The notes beneath the pieces are model-generated. The model saw only the letters and a list, made by a program, of their open reading frames with translations, did no database searches and had not been told where the DNA came from. From Gammaproteobacteria bacterium UBA7310 (GTDB taxonomy: Bacteria; Pseudomonadota; Gammaproteobacteria; Pseudomonadales; Ketobacteraceae): 41,563 nucleotides of DNA. The stretch spans positions 1 to 41,563 of the forward strand of contig DKQK01000048.1 of the NCBI GenBank assembly GCA_002471665.1, given 5' to 3'. A program made the translations under genes and the position numbers. Shown here one piece after another: positions 39,448-41,563 of the stretch; position 1 is the stretch's first letter, and each line of letters opens with the position of its first letter.

Positions 39448-40665
39448 CTATTCACCCAGTGATTGTTTGATCTGGCCGCGCAATAAGGTGAGGTCGGTGG
39501 TGATCCAGTTGCTGAAGGTCTCCGCTGCCAGAGGACGGCTGAAGTAATAACCCTGCACCTGGTTCACTGGGTATTTGCTCAGCACAATAAAATCCGCCAG
39601 TGTCTCCACGCCTTCTGCCACGATGGAAAGGTCGAGATCCTCCGCCAGGGCAACAGTGCTGGCGAGAATGGTTTCCAATTGTGGCTTGCTGGAAATTTCA
39701 TGCACCAGTGTGCGATCGATTTTCAACTCGGTGGCCGGCACCCGCATGAGCTGCTCGGCGTTGGCAAAGCCGGTGCCATAGTCGTCCAGTGCGATTCCAA
39801 AGCCTTTCAGTCGTAGCCGGTTGAGCGTCTGCAATGATTTGGCCACATCCCCCAGCATCACGTTTTCAGTGACCTCGAATATGATTTCTTCCGGTTTTAA
39901 ACTGTATTGCGTCAGTGCGTCTTCAATCCAGCTGATGAGATTGTCTTCCAGCAGCACCAGCGGCGACAGGTTGAACGCCAGTGAGAAGCGCAGGCCGTAG
40001 CGGTTCCAGTAGACTTTCTGCCGCAGTGCCTGATGCAGCAGATGTAAGGTGAGCGGTGTGATCTGCTGGTGTTGTTCCGCGGCAGCAATGAAATGCAATG
40101 GTGAGATAAATCCAAGCTCGGGATGGTTCCAGCGCGCCAGTGCTTCAGCGCCTTTGAGAATGATGCCTTTGCAGGTGAGTTTGGGCTGGTAGTGCAACGC
40201 AAACTGCGCCTGCTCCATGGCGAGCTGAAGATCGTTACCATCAATGTGTTGCTGATTGTCTTCCGGGGAAGGGGGAGGGTTGGCCCGCCCGTTAAACTTG
40301 CTGTAGGCTTCCAGCAGAATGGCCTGGGTGATCGGTTTCTGGTAACAGCCCAGCACATGCAGGCCACCGGCTTGCGCCATCACCCCCACGCTGGAGATCA
40401 ATTTCGCATCTTTGGAACTCATGATCAGCACAGCGCAATCCAATTGGCGGCTGGATAATTCCCCGATCAGTTCAATGCCATCCATGACCGGCATTTCAAG
40501 ATCAATCAGAATCAGGTCAGCCGCCATGGTTTGTAGCTGATCCAGGGCCTGGCGGCCGTTGCTCGCCATCACGATATGGGTGTTGCCAAACACCGCACCA
40601 CAGACGTCAGCCGCATGCTGACACTGTACCTGGCTGTCATCCACCACAACAATTTTCTGAATCAT
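39448..40665 (-). CDS. Response regulator with EAL phosphodiesterase domain
   Basis: A 405-residue receiver-EAL protein. The receiver (1-125) has the acidic pocket VVDDSQ, phospho-acceptor in LILIDLEMPVMDG and the lysine in YQKPIT. The EAL domain (about 150-390) keeps catalytic residues: EAL in GAEALARW, N in FNLSP, E in EVTEN, DD in ALDDYGTG, K in LKIDRTL and E in AEGVET. It should hydrolyse c-di-GMP to pGpG under control of phosphorylation. No kinase is adjacent. The start at 40665 was chosen because it begins the receiver fold; its ribosome-binding site is weak. Confidence 0.92.
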   Translation of the reverse strand: MIQKIVVVDDSQVQCQHAADVCGAVFGNTHIVMASNGRQALDQLQTMAADLILIDLEMPVMDGIELIGELSSRQLDCAVLIMSSKDAKLISSVGVMAQAGGLHVLGCYQKPITQAILLEAYSKFNGRANPPPSPEDNQQHIDGNDLQLAMEQAQFALHYQPKLTCKGIILKGAEALARWNHPELGFISPLHFIAAAEQHQQITPLTLHLLHQALRQKVYWNRYGLRFSLAFNLSPLVLLEDNLISWIEDALTQYSLKPEEIIFEVTENVMLGDVAKSLQTLNRLRLKGFGIALDDYGTGFANAEQLMRVPATELKIDRTLVHEISSKPQLETILASTVALAEDLDLSIVAEGVETLADFIVLSKYPVNQVQGYYFSRPLAAETFSNWITTDLTLLRGQIKQSLGE

Positions 40666-40831
40666 GCACAGTTGTCCGCATTCACCCTGGATAACCCGTT
40701 GGGGCCCGGGCATAAGACGCAGGGGCACCTGCTTAAGCATAGTGGCTGGGCAGCAAAAGGCCAATCTGTACGGCGGCGCCTAAGTTAAATCAGGGCGTTG
40801 TGACGCAGGGGGTATTAGAGTGTGCCGGTGG

Positions 40832-41542
40832 CTAGTGCAAACAACACTTTTTGAACTTCTTACCGCTGCCACAGGGGCAGGGGTCATTGCGCCCCACCTT
40901 GGGCTCGTCGCGGAACAGGGTGGGCTGGGTCGGCACGCCTGCCGGCATCCCCGCCGTTTCCGTCATGCGCTGGCTTAACCAGTAACCGTGCAGGGCCACG
41001 GCTGCGGGTTCAATGCGCTCCACCATTAACTGCAGAATTTCCGGTGTCTGTTTGTCCAGCTCTTCCTGTATCTCCAGGTCGGCGTGAATGGCAATGGCCA
41101 TCAGGTGCTGCTCGTATTCCTCCGGCAGCTGTTCCCAGCCGCCGCCCAGGGCAACGCCGCGCATGTAGCCCAGGCACCAGTCATCGACAATGGTGTGAAT
41201 CTCACCGTTTTCTTCCGCCTGCATGAACATGGCTTCGTACTGTTCGGGAGACTCCATCAGCACAGCGGTGTTGTTGTTCATATGCTGCATCACCAGAGCC
41301 ATAAAGCGGCTGGCTTCGGCTTCGTTTTCCCAAGGCACGGAATCCGGGCCGGATTCCGTTTCCCAGATGGCCGGCAACCACTGACTGGGCATTACCATAT
41401 TGGGACCGGACACCAGTGCGGTCAGAAAGCCATCCAATTCGGAAACGTTGATGATGGCGGCGTCGGTGCCGTACTTTTCCAGGACGGCATCCAACCAATC
41501 CAGCTCTTCCTGAGTGAGAGGGTCGTCGTTTAAATTCAGCAT
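40832..41542 (-). CDS. UPF0149 (YecA) family protein with C-terminal SEC-C zinc motif
   Basis: A 236-residue protein. The N-terminal 180 residues are the helical UPF0149/YecA domain (LTQEELDWLDAVLEKYG, INVSELDGFLTALVSGPN, DWCLGYMRGVALG). The C-terminus is a SEC-C metal-binding motif, VGRNDPCPCGSGKKFKKCC, the same as at the end of SecA. In known YecA the motif binds zinc or iron and contacts ribosomes; AscA-type homologues bind SecA-related targets. The start ATG 41542 has no strong ribosome-binding site. The 166 bases to the EAL gene show no clear feature. Confidence 0.92.
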   Translation of the reverse strand: MLNLNDDPLTQEELDWLDAVLEKYGTDAAIINVSELDGFLTALVSGPNMVMPSQWLPAIWETESGPDSVPWENEAEASRFMALVMQHMNNNTAVLMESPEQYEAMFMQAEENGEIHTIVDDWCLGYMRGVALGGGWEQLPEEYEQHLMAIAIHADLEIQEELDKQTPEILQLMVERIEPAAVALHGYWLSQRMTETAGMPAGVPTQPTLFRDEPKVGRNDPCPCGSGKKFKKCCLH

Positions 41543-41563
41543 AGAAAATTACTCAATGTTCTG

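Overview
The window looks like chromosome from a gammaproteobacterium of the Pseudomonas/Oceanospirillales side (Alcanivorax- or Ketobacter-like is a guess, not a demonstrated assignment). Two gene blocks support this. The order polA, engB, cytochrome c5, cytochrome c4, dsbA, EEP-family hydrolase and a DgcP-like diguanylate cyclase matches what I recall of Pseudomonas. The blocks gmk, rpoZ, spoT, ridA and oxyR, recG are also typical of that group. Most of the window is moderately GC-rich. Positions 1 to about 3750 are visibly AT-richer and look acquired.

Layout. 1-3750: five short plus-strand genes (VOC protein, GNAT, SDR, ArsN2-like GNAT, GNAT) with loose AT-rich spacers. 3807-6678: a lemA-ygcG-TPM envelope operon and an NAD-binding SDR. 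6812-10344: oxyR-recG and a stand-alone receiver protein. 10384-16999: a tight minus-strand five-gene operon with an OleD-like reductase, a degenerate KASIII-like protein, an intact KASIII/OleA-like ketosynthase, an RND/MMPL exporter and a condensation-fold acyltransferase-like protein. It has no AMP ligase, OleB or ACP, and I do not match it to a described pathway. 17185-22632: dgcP, EEP hydrolase, dsbA, cytochromes c4 and c5, engB. 22634-22779: a probable small RNA between polA and engB, placed like Spot 42 and ErsA, with a sigma-E-like promoter and a clear terminator. 22908-29143: polA, ridA, spoT, rpoZ and gmk, all minus strand and tightly packed from rpoZ to polA. 29286-41542: accessory and signalling genes, including an IsdG-like monooxygenase, bacteriohemerythrin, a large chemoreceptor with two PAS domains, PPK2, an MscS channel, a YegP-like protein, AlkB, a receiver-EAL phosphodiesterase, a YecA/SEC-C protein and four proteins of unknown function.

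Themes. Several genes concern redox and oxidative stress (oxyR, dsbA, c-type cytochromes, hemerythrin, alkB). Others concern nucleotide second messengers (SpoT for ppGpp; DgcP and the EAL protein for c-di-GMP; PPK2 for polyphosphate). The strongest candidates for new biology are the ketosynthase/RND/condensation operon with 21-bp-phased repeats in front of it, the polA-engB small RNA, and a perfect 10-bp hairpin over the ribosome-binding region of spoT, which starts with TTG. No rRNA, tRNA, CRISPR array, insertion sequence or integron attC site was seen.
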